Assembly: GCA_015680685.1 (NCBI GenBank)
Contig: MNCI01022125.1
Coordinates: 817,662-881,661 of the forward strand
Direction: 5' to 3'
DNA from: Gnetum montanum
Taxonomy: Eukaryota; Streptophyta; Gnetopsida; Gnetales; Gnetaceae
DNA length: 64,000 nt
Under the pieces are notes generated by a model. It had not been told where the DNA came from. It did not search any database and saw only the letters and a program-made list of their open reading frames with translations. The position numbers and the translations under genes are program-made. How positions within the stretch are numbered: the first letter of the stretch is position 1; every line of letters begins with the position of its first letter. Of this stretch, positions 1 through 10,525 are shown in pieces.

Positions 1-200
1 ATATTGTCCAAGGGATGAGTTTATTCATTACACTTTTTATGATTTTTTAGATTCTTGAGAAGTTGCCTAACTTTAGGCATGGGTTACATGTCTTTCTAGT
101 GACATGGTAAGGCAACACTTATTGTACTCTTACTTCCATTTTTTGTTAGATCTATAAGGACATAATACAACCTAAGCAACAAGATAGAACTCACAATAGT

Positions 201-255
201 AATCCAAGAGAACCCACAAATTCCCTTGATGTCACACCCTTTTCATTCCCACTAG
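201..255 (-). repeat. Conserved 3' noncoding block (copy in A)
   Basis: The minus strand reads GGGAATGAAAAGGGTGTGAC, then ATCAAGGGAATTTGTGGGTT, with close counterparts in element B (about 14381-14460) and element C (about 62970-63035) at the same place after gag. It is not in an open frame in any of the three. Confidence 0.75.
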
Positions 256-1099
256 GTTCTTCACTTTTTGATCTAGGTATAGTGATCACAAGTTTATTCT
301 TAGTTTTATGATGGAAAGAATATCATTATGGCCATGGTAAGAGCCTCTTATTAATGGAATGAGTGGATGAATGTTGTGATCTCACTGTACAAATAATCAA
401 TCCCTTATGACTTGATAACATAGAGAAATCTTCACCTTATTAGACTATATCTTACCTAATTCTTGGTGTGTTTTATTAACAATCAAAATTATGTATAAAG
501 AAAATGAAAATAGAGTATGAAAAAGATAGTAAGAATGGAGAAAGATGAAAATGAAAAATCTTCAAAGAATAGAAAAATGTTAAGGAATTAAGAGATTATT
601 AAGAAACTGAAGAGTATAAAAGAATGGAAAAATATATTAAGAAATGTGAAAAGGTATATAAAGAAATTAGAAATAAAAATAATTTTAAGATAAAAAATTA
701 CAAAACACTTATTAATTCTTGAATCAAGGGAAGGCATCTCCCCCATGATTGAACTCATGGGTAAGTATTCAAAAAATGCACACTAGTTCCCTTGGATCAT
801 ACACTTTAGGTTTCGTACTTGCCATCCTTAGTGATTTAGTTTTTCTATTATCACTCCATGTAATTATGATGGTAATTGAATTTATATCATCTAAGTCCTT
901 AGTTCCTATTTTTGTTGATGTATGATTGTGGTTTAGTATTTCCATATGTAAGTTCTTAGTTAGGGTCATTTTTTTAGAATGGAAATTACTAAGTAGTTTA
1001 GATTGTTCCATGCATGTTTTGGACCATTGAAAGTTCTTAGTTGTTGGACATTGGGTATCTTTTGGTTTAGTGACCCTTGCTCTCTCTTATGCGCACACT

Positions 1100-3434
1100 T
1101 TTTTTTTTTCAGATTTGTTGTGAACTGGTGTAATGACTATGTTGACATTTTAGAAGGTTGATCCACAACTACATCCTTCTTTTTCAATAGTAATGCATGG
1201 AATTACCTATCTCTCCACAGTGATAAGTTCATCTGTTACATTTTGCATTGAAGTGGTAATGGATGTTGGCCCTTACATGGGATTGGAAGACATTATTTTG
1301 GTGAGGAAGGGTGTTGCACCTAGATGGTCTTGTGCTAGTTTTGATGAGCTAGTAGGTTTATGAGTTTTGTGCTCATGTGTGAAAACTGTCCTAAAGAAAG
1401 GATGTTTTTGAGATTGTGGTTGATATCTACTAGTATTATCATTTACATGTATGTTTGTAGCACAAGTTGCATTCTTTTGTTGATGTTGTGGTGCTAATCC
1501 TTCCTATGTTGTTGGTGGTGACATATGGTGGAGGAAAGTATGAGAATATTGAGGATGTTATAGAGGATAAGAGGTTTGAGATGGTGATCCCATAGGAGAT
1601 GTTCTAAGTTGATGATATCTGGGAGAGTGATAGTAGTGATTTGAGGTAAGGAAAGTAGAACCATTTGGAGAAATAGGTTGTTGAACATAGTAGTCATACA
1701 GGTCTAGCTGGCAATAAGGGTATTGCCAGTTTGTTGATAGCATCCCCCATGATTGTGGTTTTGCCACTTTGAGTGATAGTAGTTTTAAGGTTGATAAGAA
1801 GTCCTACTAGAATAGTACAATTAGTTGTAGGATTATCTACCTTATGAGTAAGGTAATTTCCTAGGCATTTTCTCTTGTACGAACTTGGGATTCAAAGCAA
1901 AAGCCCCAAACTCTTGTAGATGTAACATAATTGGTTAATAGCCCTTTGTATGGTCATATTGGTAGATGTCACATCCATAATCCTCTTCTATGGTTGAATC
2001 TATAGCCTCTTCTACTATAGCTATTTTTCCCTTTTACTGATAAGTGTTCCTACTTATTTCTTTGTTCATTTTCCTCTTCTCAGTTTGATCACTCAATCCT
2101 TTTTGCATTATCATCTCCTCTATGGTTTTCATGTAGGTCGTAAATTTATCATTTATCAACTCCCACATCTTATCTATCCTTGCTTCAAGTTCAGTGATAG
2201 ACTTTTGTATTGGCAAATTTTGTTATGAAATCACCTCATCAAGAGCTACCTCTTTTTCCTCATCATAGATATGGATCCCCTTCTTTTGAAGAGTTGGATC
2301 TCAGTTATATTCCTTTACATTCTCTTGTTTACATTGCTCTTCTTCTTGTTTTGCCACCTAATCAACTAGCATTTATATCTGATGGGCTTTTAATTCAAAT
2401 AACCAACCTTTGGCATAAATTCGAAGGGTCTCTCTTGTTTGGCTATGAAGCCCATCTATGATGTGAAAAAACTACTCTTTTTGAGAGAAATCATGGCTTG
2501 GACATCTATGTAGTAGCGAATAATATCTATCCAAGACCACATCCAAGGATTCATGTTTTTCTTACCTCCATCCTTGGATTTATTTTCTCAGGTTGGACAC
2601 TCTCACATAGGTTTGATGTTTCTCATTGAAGAGTTCTAGCATTTTGGACCATTGATGGATTAAATCTGGTTCCAGCAATCTATACCAACTTTTAGCTTCG
2701 TTAACAAGTGTCCTAGGAAAGAGCTTAAGCTTTTTCCGCTTATTCTTAATGTTATACAAGGCATAGGTGTCATGGAAGGCTTGTAAGTGATGTTGTGGAT
2801 TAAAGTTATAACCTTCCACAAATAAGGGGTGTTATTCATATCAAGCCTTTTGATGCAACTTTGGCTTTGATCCTTGTGGGGTATTCTAACTACCTTTGTT
2901 ATCTGCATCATGCTCCTAGTTGCCAACAAGGGTTCATCATCATTAGACATGTCGTTGTGATTATTTTTATTTTTATTTGTGTAATTATGATGATCTTGTC
3001 TATGCTCACTTTTATTTCTTTCATCTTATCTTTGATTTCCATTTCTATAACCATCTTGATCCCTTAGTGGAGCCATATCTCTATACCTACATTCATCTTC
3101 ATCAAAACTAGATGTTGAGAAGGAAGAGGAAGATGGAGAATTAGGAGAATCACCATTGCTCCTATATCCCCCCATGGTCCCTTGATTTATCTTTTCTAGA
3201 TTTAGAGGAAGTCCCAAGCCTTGAGGCCCTCTTTTTTTTAGGACTTACTCCATCTCCTCTAGGATTTTCTATACCAGTTGAATGTAGTCTTTGAGTGTAG
3301 TAAGGATCTAAATGAGCATACAAAATTCTTATGTGAGGTTGTTCACTCAAATTCTCTTCAGTATAGAACTTATCATTTCTCCTACAAGAGTTTTCATCAT
3401 ATGATGCATTATTGGTCCTATGTGAAGAAGACAT
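1100..3434 (-). pseudogene. Decayed gag of element A
   Basis: The gag can be followed in pieces on the minus strand. An N-terminal part starts at 3434 (SSSHRTNN...) and is rich in Ser, Arg and Lys. It is followed near 2950-2900 by a DDEPLLATRS motif shared with element C (DDEPLLATTS) and by the retrotransposon gag core around 2580-2819 (HLQAFHDTYALYN, AKSWYRLLEPDLIHQWSKML). A helical segment lies at 2034-2216. A Pro/His/Tyr-rich tail at 1100-1770 includes QSWG and QKHPFF motifs also present in C. The core matches the PF03732 pattern (WY...L...I..W..L...F). Frameshifts and stops separate the pieces. No protease follows the tail, unlike in element B. Gag would form the virus-like particle that packages element RNA. 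Confidence 0.72.
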
Positions 3435-3531
3435 GTTTTTAACATGTGTGACTTAATATTTTTTAAAATATAAATCGTTAACACCTTAAGAACTATTGTT
3501 TATGATACAACTGATCTAGATAACTAGCACC

Positions 3532-3550
3532 ATCCCCAGCAATGATGCCA
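3532..3550 (-). other. Primer-binding site of element A (tRNA-Asp type)
   Basis: The minus-strand sequence TGGCATCATTGCTGGGGAT lies one base after the LTR end. Plant tRNA-Asp(GUC) with its CCA tail would prime on TGGCGCCGTTGCCGGGGAT. The differences are all transitions, most at CpG-type positions. Confidence 0.72.
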
Positions 3551-3551
3551 A

Positions 3552-4410
3552 TGATGAGTGGTGGAGCAATCCCAAAACCTAACCATACAAGTCACATGCA
3601 TTCACACATGACTAGATCATAATCCATGGATGAGGTAATGTAATTTTGCTAGCAATTGGTTTAAGTTCAAGACCATTGTCTTCCCACGTTGAGCTAGTGA
3701 ATTCTATGTATATGGTTTAGCTCACCGTGAAGTATATGATATATGATGTTGTTGGGTCATTCTTACTCCTATCAAACATGATGAGACGAAAATAGTTTTT
3801 AATTCTAAGTCTAAGTAATTGCAAGAAAGTAAATCTATCTTATAGCCTAATGTGATGGATATTTGATCTTGGTCTACTGTACACACCTTGGAATCATGTA
3901 GTCATCATTGGGATTACCAAGTGGTATTACTATTGAGAAAATCAAGCAACACCACTACTAGATTACTAAATAACTACACTTAGCACTTATCATATCAATA
4001 CCACTTACTGTTAACATGTAAAATAAAATTCCTGTAAAGTAAATGTTTAACTAGGGAAAATAAGAAAAATTGTTCCAAGTAAACATAAGAAAACTAAGTG
4101 GATGTTGCAATGATGATAAGCAATCTCAATATTTATTTCCAGTCATGAATTGTGTCCAAGTACAATTCAATCAAATAAAGACACTATACAATTACTCAAC
4201 ACCGCACTGTGGGCATACACTTCTAAGTGCTAGATTATGAAAAAGAATTAAAAGAGTTTTGTTACTATAGACTAAAACTTATGCAGATCCATGCACCTAA
4301 GTGTTGTATGTATAGGATACACACATCCTGTGATATCGAATCTACGATGTTGTAGCATGTGCTTCAATATTGGATATACAACATCATAGATACAATATCG
4401 TAGGGGAAGA
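3552..4410 (-). repeat. 5' LTR of element A
   Basis: On the minus strand the LTR ends in CCACTCATCA, one base before the primer site, exactly like LTRs B and D. Further inside it matches LTR C along its length: a GGGAAGACAA segment, a GCCCACAGTGCGGTGTTGAGT segment around 4200-4225, and a polyadenylation-like AATAAA. Near 4320-4405 there are several decayed GATATCG/GATATTG palindromes like those that start LTR C. The outer (high-coordinate) end is uncertain because TGATG cannot be placed with confidence. Many CpG positions of the relatives read TG or CA here, which points to age. Confidence 0.72.
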
Positions 4411-6700
4411 AAAATTGACTTTATTAGCTGTGAAACAATAGGTCCATAAAATATAATATTTCAATCATGTAAGTCTTATAATCATCACATCTAATATTCC
4501 AAAAGTCCATATCATATCATACATCACCTATTTACTAATAAACAATCTACAACCAAAACTATAAAATTTTAGGAAATTTGCAAAACAATATGTCAAAATT
4601 CAATCTTTTAACTATTTTTCCCACATGCCCACATTGCATGATCATAGATACTAATCTAACATAAAAATATAGGGAAAATGTAAGGGCACCCCACCAATTA
4701 AAATGATTATGATATAAAGTCCAAAACAAATGTGAAATCCTTAGAAATTTAGCAATAATCCATTTCAATCCAAACAAGTTTTGTATCCACATAGATATGA
4801 TCGCAACAATTTCAAATCCAAGTTCAAAGCAATCAAAAGCCATCCAAAAAGCTACAAGTTTGGAAAAAGGATGTTAAAAAAAAAGGAAAGAAAAATAATT
4901 CATAATTAGTTTCTATTTCTATGAAGACATAAAACTCAAAATCCAAATTCTCATGGCATGCAGTGTAGAAAGTGATGACAATAACAAAAGAAAGATAGTG
5001 GTGCTTGTTTTAAAACTTATTCATAATGTATAATGCATACATTATAATTCAAAGTCCTTTTATTTGTTACATGTCACATGCCATAGAAATTTATTTATTT
5101 ACTTTAAAAATTATTTATTATTTTCTTAAATAAAATATTTTTATTAGTCTATTTTTTTATTTTCTTCCTAACTAATGCCCTACACTTCAAACATGCATAA
5201 CGAACACACCAAGACTTCAAATCAAAATCTATTTAAACCTGTTAGATCCATATCACATGCTCTATACATTCACATGTTAAAATCACATCCAAGCATCACA
5301 CAACACATCGCTAAAATTCAAATGCATAGATACCAAAATCATATATAAAGCATAAATACATACAGAATACATGCTCTTGTACATCAATCCAACACCCCTG
5401 TGAGTCACATAACCTATTTAACACATAACATAGGACTAACGTACATAATCATGTTTGTTAAGCATGTATAGACATCATAATCATAACATAAATATGAAAT
5501 GCTCATAACATATAAAGGGTAACTCTAACAAAGTAACTCATCCTCGATAACCCATTGAGACCACATACATAATGTATAAATGACAATCATATGGCCATAT
5601 CCAATGTCTTGAGAAGGGATGTAATAGAAGAGGTAATCTAGATCACCAAAACTCCACATGTTGATATGTTTTTAAAATAAACATAGGCATGGTTAGATGG
5701 ATCAGAAAAAGATAAAGAGTGTTGTGTTATTGACAATAGAGGTGGACTATGTAGTAACTTCTTCAGTAAGAAAGGAAATGGTTTGACTATGAAAACTAGT
5801 TAAATAATTTAGGCAAGAGAAAAAGAAAGTAAGCATCTTTTCGATAACCAAAGTATATTCTTCCTATCAAAGAATCTCAAGTTCCATGCAAGGAAAAAAC
5901 ACATTGAGAAAATTACCATTTTATTTAGGATTAAATTGGAAAAGAAAGGATTTGTTTGGAAAAGTTTTCTACATTCGAAAATTGAGTGGATATGTTGATA
6001 AAGGCAATTTCTATAGACAAGTTCAACAAGTTCAACTAGTATAAAAAAGAACTTGGTTTGGTAAATTGTAAAAAGTAATAATTTATCCTAGTTGTAATGC
6101 CTTAAATAAATAAAAAATGCAAGAATTGTAGGATGTGTTATTAATTTTAAGTTTAAAACACCTTCATATTGTAATGGTTTCCATGTTGGCAAATTAAGCT
6201 TGGCATGTTGGTTGAAAATAACAAAAGCCAAAGTATGTAATATGTTAAAAGAATATGTAATTACTCACACCCAATTTGGCCATGATTAATTATGGATTAT
6301 AACTCCATGATTTGACTTTTTCTCAAATCATGATATTGTGACCATTATATAAGTAGATGCTTGGGTGGTCTTATCATCACATGTTCACCAAATTAAAGGG
6401 TGTATAATGCATAATTCAACTTGCAGTCTCTTCCTCTTGTAAAAGCTTAATCTAAGCTTATTTTAAGTTTCAAAATAAGAAGACTTGAATTTCTAAGGAT
6501 TGCTAGGATCTGAGCCATTGTTAGGATTTTTGCATGCTTTCCCTAGGATAATTTCTTGTGTTCTTGATGCATTTCTTCTAATTTCATAATTGAGTTTATA
6601 TTTCTATTACTTGTTGTTGCTTTATTATCTTGCTTAATTGAGATGTAAATTAATACAATGGTCTAATCCACTTAGTTGAAAATTTGTTATGATCATTCTT
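4411..6700. other. Gene-free AT-rich stretch
   Basis: I see no coding pattern, LTR end or repeat partner that I can support here. Short open frames, for example on the minus strand at 4559-4843, lack any recognisable motif. A very AT-rich part lies at 5080-5170. The low end of gypsy element H (its 3' noncoding region and LTR) may fall in the right half of this interval, but I could not find its boundary. Confidence 0.5.
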
Positions 6701-6780
6701 TTTATTAATTTTTTATGAAAAGACTAAAGCTCCCTCTCTAAATGACTTATGACCCACTCAATGATCAAACTATTATTTCA

Positions 6781-6858
6781 TTATTGCTGCATTTTGTAAG
6801 AGCTTATCTTGGACTCATCAATATATGCTTCTCTTTTTAACAATAGGTTCATTAATGT
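6781..6858 (-). pseudogene. Integrase C-terminal fragment of element H
   Basis: The minus-strand reading LNTLMNLLLKREAYIDES followed by KISSYKMQ fits the helical stretch after the integrase core of Ty3/gypsy elements (LN.LDE.RL.A......YQ pattern). It continues the integrase interrupted at about 7762 by solo LTR E. The frame ends at the two stops after MQQ. Confidence 0.6.
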
Positions 6859-7761
6859 ATTGAGCTTTTGGTATGTAAAAACCTTAGAAAATTTAGAATT
6901 TGAAAGAGTGCTTGTAAGTTTTTGCAAGACTAAGCAAAAGAGTATTTTGAGACCATGACAAGGGCATAAACTACTGAGTTGGAGTGACAAAGTCTCAAAA
7001 AATAATGCAAGAATTTGAGAGAATGCAAGATGTCTAGAAGTCAAAATAAGAAACCCTGGTGTCTACCAAGACATTTCATTCTACAAAAAGATGTCCTAGA
7101 TGCAAAGTTTAGTCTTATGCAAGATGTCCCTAGTAATATGTCCCAATTCCAATAAGATGTCCCACCTACAAGCTTCATATTATTAGCAAGATGTCTCAAG
7201 TTGATACAAGACGTCTCAAATAGTCATTCTCTAGCCATTGTATGAACTCCAACATTCAATTGATAATGAAAAAGGCTATAAATGAAGATGATATATTTGT
7301 GTGAAAGTGAAAGTACTATTCATGTGAATTGATTATTATTGTATACATCTTGAGTTATATTTTGTACTTCAATTTCTTATCTTTTATGAGTTATGTATTT
7401 GAGAGCCTAAAAGTAAGGAATATGTAACTATAGTACATTCTCTCTTTGATATTTTTCTTCTCTAATTGTAAGCCCTGTGGGGTTGATGTGCTTCTTGCAA
7501 AAAGGCATCTTTTCAGCTTGTTGGGATCTTGTAGGATTGGATATGTTTTTGTGTGAAAAAACCCCTTATAGAGCTCAAAATTTGTAAAGGTTGTCATAAT
7601 CTTGAAACCACATTTTAAAGAAATGAAGTTTAGAGGTGTACAAGGATTCTACCCTTTGAGTGTGGATGTACCCAAGTTGGGGAACCATGTACATTTTTGT
7701 GTAGTTTCGATTTTAATTGGTGGAACTTATTCAATACCCCTTCTAAGTTCTTGATCTTCTC
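6859..7761 (+). repeat. Solo LTR E (same family as the LTRs of element F)
   Basis: The plus strand starts TATTGAGCTTTTGGTATG, close to the TGTTGATCTTTTGGTATG start of the F 5' LTR, and continues with F-LTR landmarks in order: clustered GATGTC/GACGTC hexamers (7050-7215), GTGGGGTTGATGTGCTTCTTG (about 7470), GTTGGGATCTTGTAGGATTG, AAACCACATTTT, and AGTGTGGATGTACCCAAGTTGGG near the end. Integrase sequence of element H lies on both sides, so it is an isolated LTR inside H, probably left by recombination between the two LTRs of a full element. The 3' end is uncertain by about 15 bases and I could not assign a clean target duplication. Confidence 0.72.
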
Positions 7762-8540
7762 ATTCCTTGTCTACTTGTGACATATAGTTTTTCATCAATT
7801 TTACTACTAAAGATACAACTTGATTTTTTATTTGAGCATTAAATCTATAAAGTAGGCTAAATGGTGAAGTGGCTGTTGATTTTTTGATTTTGATCCTATC
7901 TATCCATAAGGCTTTCAAAAATTCCTATCAATTTCCCAAGATTTTATCCATAGAATGTGTAATATATAATATTCGCTTCTTATTAGTAGATTCAACTAAG
8001 CCATTTCCCTTAGGATAATAATTCGAGGATGAATACACTAGAATTGATTTTCTTAGAAGCCCATCTTATAAATTCAATTGATTGAAAATCTATGTCATTA
8101 TTGGTGACTAATGATTTTAGCATTTTAAATTGACTTATAATATAATGCACTAAGAAGTTGATTACATCATACAATGTACTTTTTCTAAGAGCTTTAGCTT
8201 CCAAATTTTTGGCAAAATAATCAGTAGCTATAAGAATGAAGCTATGTCCTACTTTGAATGGGATAATAGCACCCATGAAATATAATCCCTATCATTGAAA
8301 AGGCTTATCTATTGCCACTAGCTTTAATGAAGCACTTTCCCTTTTCAACATTGGTCCATGAATTTGACATTTGTAGTAAGTTAGAGTTTTGTTACTCAGA
8401 TCCTTGTACACCGTAGGCCACTAAAATCCATATCTTAAGATACGTTGCATTGTTTCTCTTGGAGATTCATAATATAAGAATTCTTTGGTTAAAATCTCAT
8501 CAATTCTTTAGTTAGCTATGCATTCTAGTGGTACCTCTAA
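7762..8540 (-). pseudogene. Integrase of element H (zinc-binding and catalytic core)
   Basis: On the minus strand, 8460-8300 reads a degenerate H2C2 zinc-binding domain (RILRYGF-stop-WPTVYKDL, then YYKCQIHGPM). The catalytic core at 8276-8010 includes the first acidic motif, ATDYFAKNLEAKAL, where the usual residues are ATDYFTKW.EA. The third motif follows as YYPKGNGLVESTNK at about 7990-7950, with the Glu of the DDE triad present. The next part matches the LWAYRTS...TPFSLVYG region (ATSPFSLLYRFNAQI). The protein would insert element cDNA into the chromosome. Stops in the zinc domain and core and the insertion of LTR E rule out function. Confidence 0.78.
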
Positions 8541-8819
8541 ACTCTTTTCTATTTAAATCCTCTTTATTAGAACATATCTGTTCATCTTATGAAAAAAAGC
8601 TCATTTTTTGCCTTTGGTTAAATTTTTAGGGATCTCTTTCTTAGTGAGAAACATAACTATATCATCAAACCAATCCTTGATCTTGGGAAGAGATAATATT
8701 TTATTTTCAAGTTTTCTTACCATCATCCTGGCTAATTTGATATTTTTAACTATTTTACAAGTTTCTAGCATAAACTTTAATTATTATAACTTAATCATCC
8801 AATTAGCTTTCTTCAAACT

Positions 8820-9070
8820 AATTTCATTCTAAGACAAATTATCTCACAGCTAGCTTTATGATCATAATATGAATACTTGTATCTTTCAAATATTACCTAA
8901 AATAACTCAGAGCTTTTATTATAGAAAATGCTTAATTTTCAAGCTTGGAATAATTTTTCTCAGATCCTTTTAATTGATAACTAAAAAATTCAATTTGGTT
9001 TTCATCTTTTCCATGCTTTTGTGTTAATACAACTATTTAGAATCTGTAGATGTAAAAGCATACAACTAGA
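8820..9070 (-). pseudogene. RNase H (gypsy type) of element H, downstream of RT
   Basis: The minus-strand reading EFFSYQLKGSEKNYSKLEN, a stop, then AFSIIKALSYFR matches the segment of gypsy RNase H that reads I.F.S..L...E..YS..EK.A.A...AL...R. It lies between RT (9655-9210) and the integrase zinc domain (from 8540), the usual position. This domain would remove the RNA strand during cDNA synthesis. It is broken by stops. Confidence 0.7.
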
Positions 9071-9209
9071 TGGCTTCTTTTAATTTAGGCTTTAGAAAAT
9101 ATGGGGCTTCTAAAATGGCTCTCTTAATTAATTCTAAAACCTCTACTAACTCTTTAGTTTTTCTAATATCAACATCTTTCTTTAACATTAGTAAGAGGGA
9201 TTTTGTTAA

Positions 9210-9655
9210 TTTTATGAACTCTAGTATAAATTTTTTTATGTAATTTATTTTTTCAAAGAATGATGTTAATGAATTCTTATTTGTAGGATGCTCTATATTC
9301 TAAATAGCTTGTATCCTCAATGGATCTATAGCTATTTCTTTTTGAAAAACTATATGTCCAACTAGACTTCCTGATTTTATATTAAAACTACTTTACTTAG
9401 GATTCAAGGAAATGTCAAGTCCTTTACATCTGTTAAATATTTATTGCAAATAAAAAATATGACCCTTTTCATGCTTTAAATAAACTATCATATATTCTAA
9501 ATAAATGACCACTGATTTTGTAATTAGTCCCTTAAACGTAATATTCATGGCTTATTGAAATTTAGATCTTATGTTTGATAAGCTAAATGACATTCATTTG
9601 TATGCAAAAGTTCCTCACTTTGTGATAAATGTTGTTTCATATGTATTGTTCCTAT
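9210..9655 (-). pseudogene. Reverse transcriptase of element H, C-terminal half
   Basis: Reading begins at the element B insertion point and gives YETTFITK, stop, GTFAYK, then a MSFSLSN motif in place of MPFGLSNA, followed by a degenerate catalytic box YLEYMIVY where functional enzymes have Y(L/V)DD. It continues through SLNPK (from the LNPKKS motif) and LVGHIV (from LLGHIIS). Both catalytic aspartates of the YLDD box are gone. The other half of the domain is at 16697-17000. Confidence 0.85.
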
Positions 9656-10407
9656 ATCGTGGCCTGCCGCAACATCTATAAATAAGAGGCAGCTTTTCCT
9701 TGTTCATACATCTAGATTTAGACCCTTAGCCAAACTATAGCAGTTTTACCATTCCAGGGTTAGAATAATTTCCATGTGCCCACAGTAGGAGTCTCAAAGG
9801 GAACGGATCTTTATTCGAGCAAATTGTACCTGAGCACACATTTGTGTATGGCAATAATGATGAACTTTCTGATAAACCTTGTAGTATGTGGACTAAGCTA
9901 AATAGGATTTAATTATTCTTAAATGTTTAAATGCTTTCCTAGATCATTAAATCTATCTCAACCCTTGACTCTCTTGGTTAAGTGCATTCAGTACGACCAC
10001 TTTGAGCATGTGTGTAATGCTTGGTAACCCAGTAACGAGTAGCATTTGGTAATCCCGGTAGCATTGCACTGGTTGAGGGTGTGTGCGACAAGTGGGAATG
10101 GATACTGGTGCTAGGACAATTAGAACTTATTTAGTGAATAGTTAATATAAGTTATTTGTTTAGTTCTCTTCACATTTCCGTATTAGCGTAAGGACATTAA
10201 AAGATAAAAGATATAAAAAATCATATACCTTAAGCTTACTTAACCATACAACCGTGACAATACAAGGAAGTTTGGGAAGACAGCGATTGATTAACCTTAA
10301 GTGTTCCATTAGGGCACGTAAGCACTTAGTCCTTAGAGTTTGATCGGATCACGTGTGAGATGCTCGTATTCATATGGTTGAGTGTAGGGGTACCTTGCCA
10401 CTCATCA
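9656..10407 (+). repeat. 5' LTR of element B
   Basis: This LTR is colinear with 15931-16696 over essentially its whole length and ends CTCATCA. Compared with the 3' LTR it lacks the first 14 bases (TGATGAGCTACGAT). The TATA-like CTATAAATAAGAGG is at 9676-9689. Landmarks shared with LTRs C and D include CCATGTGCCCACAGTAGGAG, TTTATTCGAG, GCTTGGTAACCCAGTAACGA and TGGGAACGGAT. The promoter and 5' transcript end should lie just after the TATA region. Confidence 0.9.
9676..9689 (+). promoter_or_regulatory. LTR TATA region (B 5' LTR)
   Basis: CTATAAATAAGAGG is identical in LTR B 5' and 3', LTR D (24016 on) and LTR C (60044 on), while flanking bases vary. Such conservation and the fit to a plant TATA box make it the likely core promoter. 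No transcript evidence is available. Confidence 0.75.
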
Positions 10408-10408
10408 T

Positions 10409-10427
10409 TGGCGCTGTTGCCGGGGAC
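10409..10427 (+). other. Primer-binding site of element B (tRNA-Asp type)
   Basis: TGGCGCTGTTGCCGGGGAC starts two bases after the LTR end. It matches the complement of the plant tRNA-Asp 3' end except for one internal C-to-T change and the last base. This primer is known from Athila/Tat-type gypsy elements. Confidence 0.88.
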
Positions 10428-10525
10428 TTAGTTGTTTGTGTGCTACGTAGAACATAGGAGATCATTCATATCGTTGGGATGCTAGAATGAACCCTTAGGG
10501 TTGATCAAAAGAAAAAAATAAGATA

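Larger units (their letters stand above)
1..4410 (-). mobile_element. Element A: gag-only LTR retrotransposon, 3' end outside window
   Basis: Reading on the minus strand, the element runs from an LTR (about 4410-3552) through a tRNA-Asp-like primer-binding site (3550-3532) and a decayed gag (about 3434-1100) into 3' noncoding sequence that continues past base 1. The gag resembles those of elements B and C, and the noncoding part shares a block with both (201-255 here). I see no protease, RT or integrase motif in the part present. The order LTR-PBS-gag-noncoding is read directly from the sequence; the classification as a non-autonomous Ty3/gypsy-related element is inference from the primer site and the gag fold. 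The reading frame is broken by many stops and shifts, so this is an old copy. Confidence 0.8.

Noticed and set aside
3026-3217. Second minus ORF in gag A as a separate gene
   Set aside because: It is a Ser/Arg/Asp-rich piece of the decayed gag reading, linked to its neighbours by frameshifts.
4559-4843. 94-residue minus-strand ORF as a membrane protein
   Set aside because: It is Phe/Leu/Ile-rich as expected from AT-rich DNA and has no domain, no neighbour of sense and no start context.
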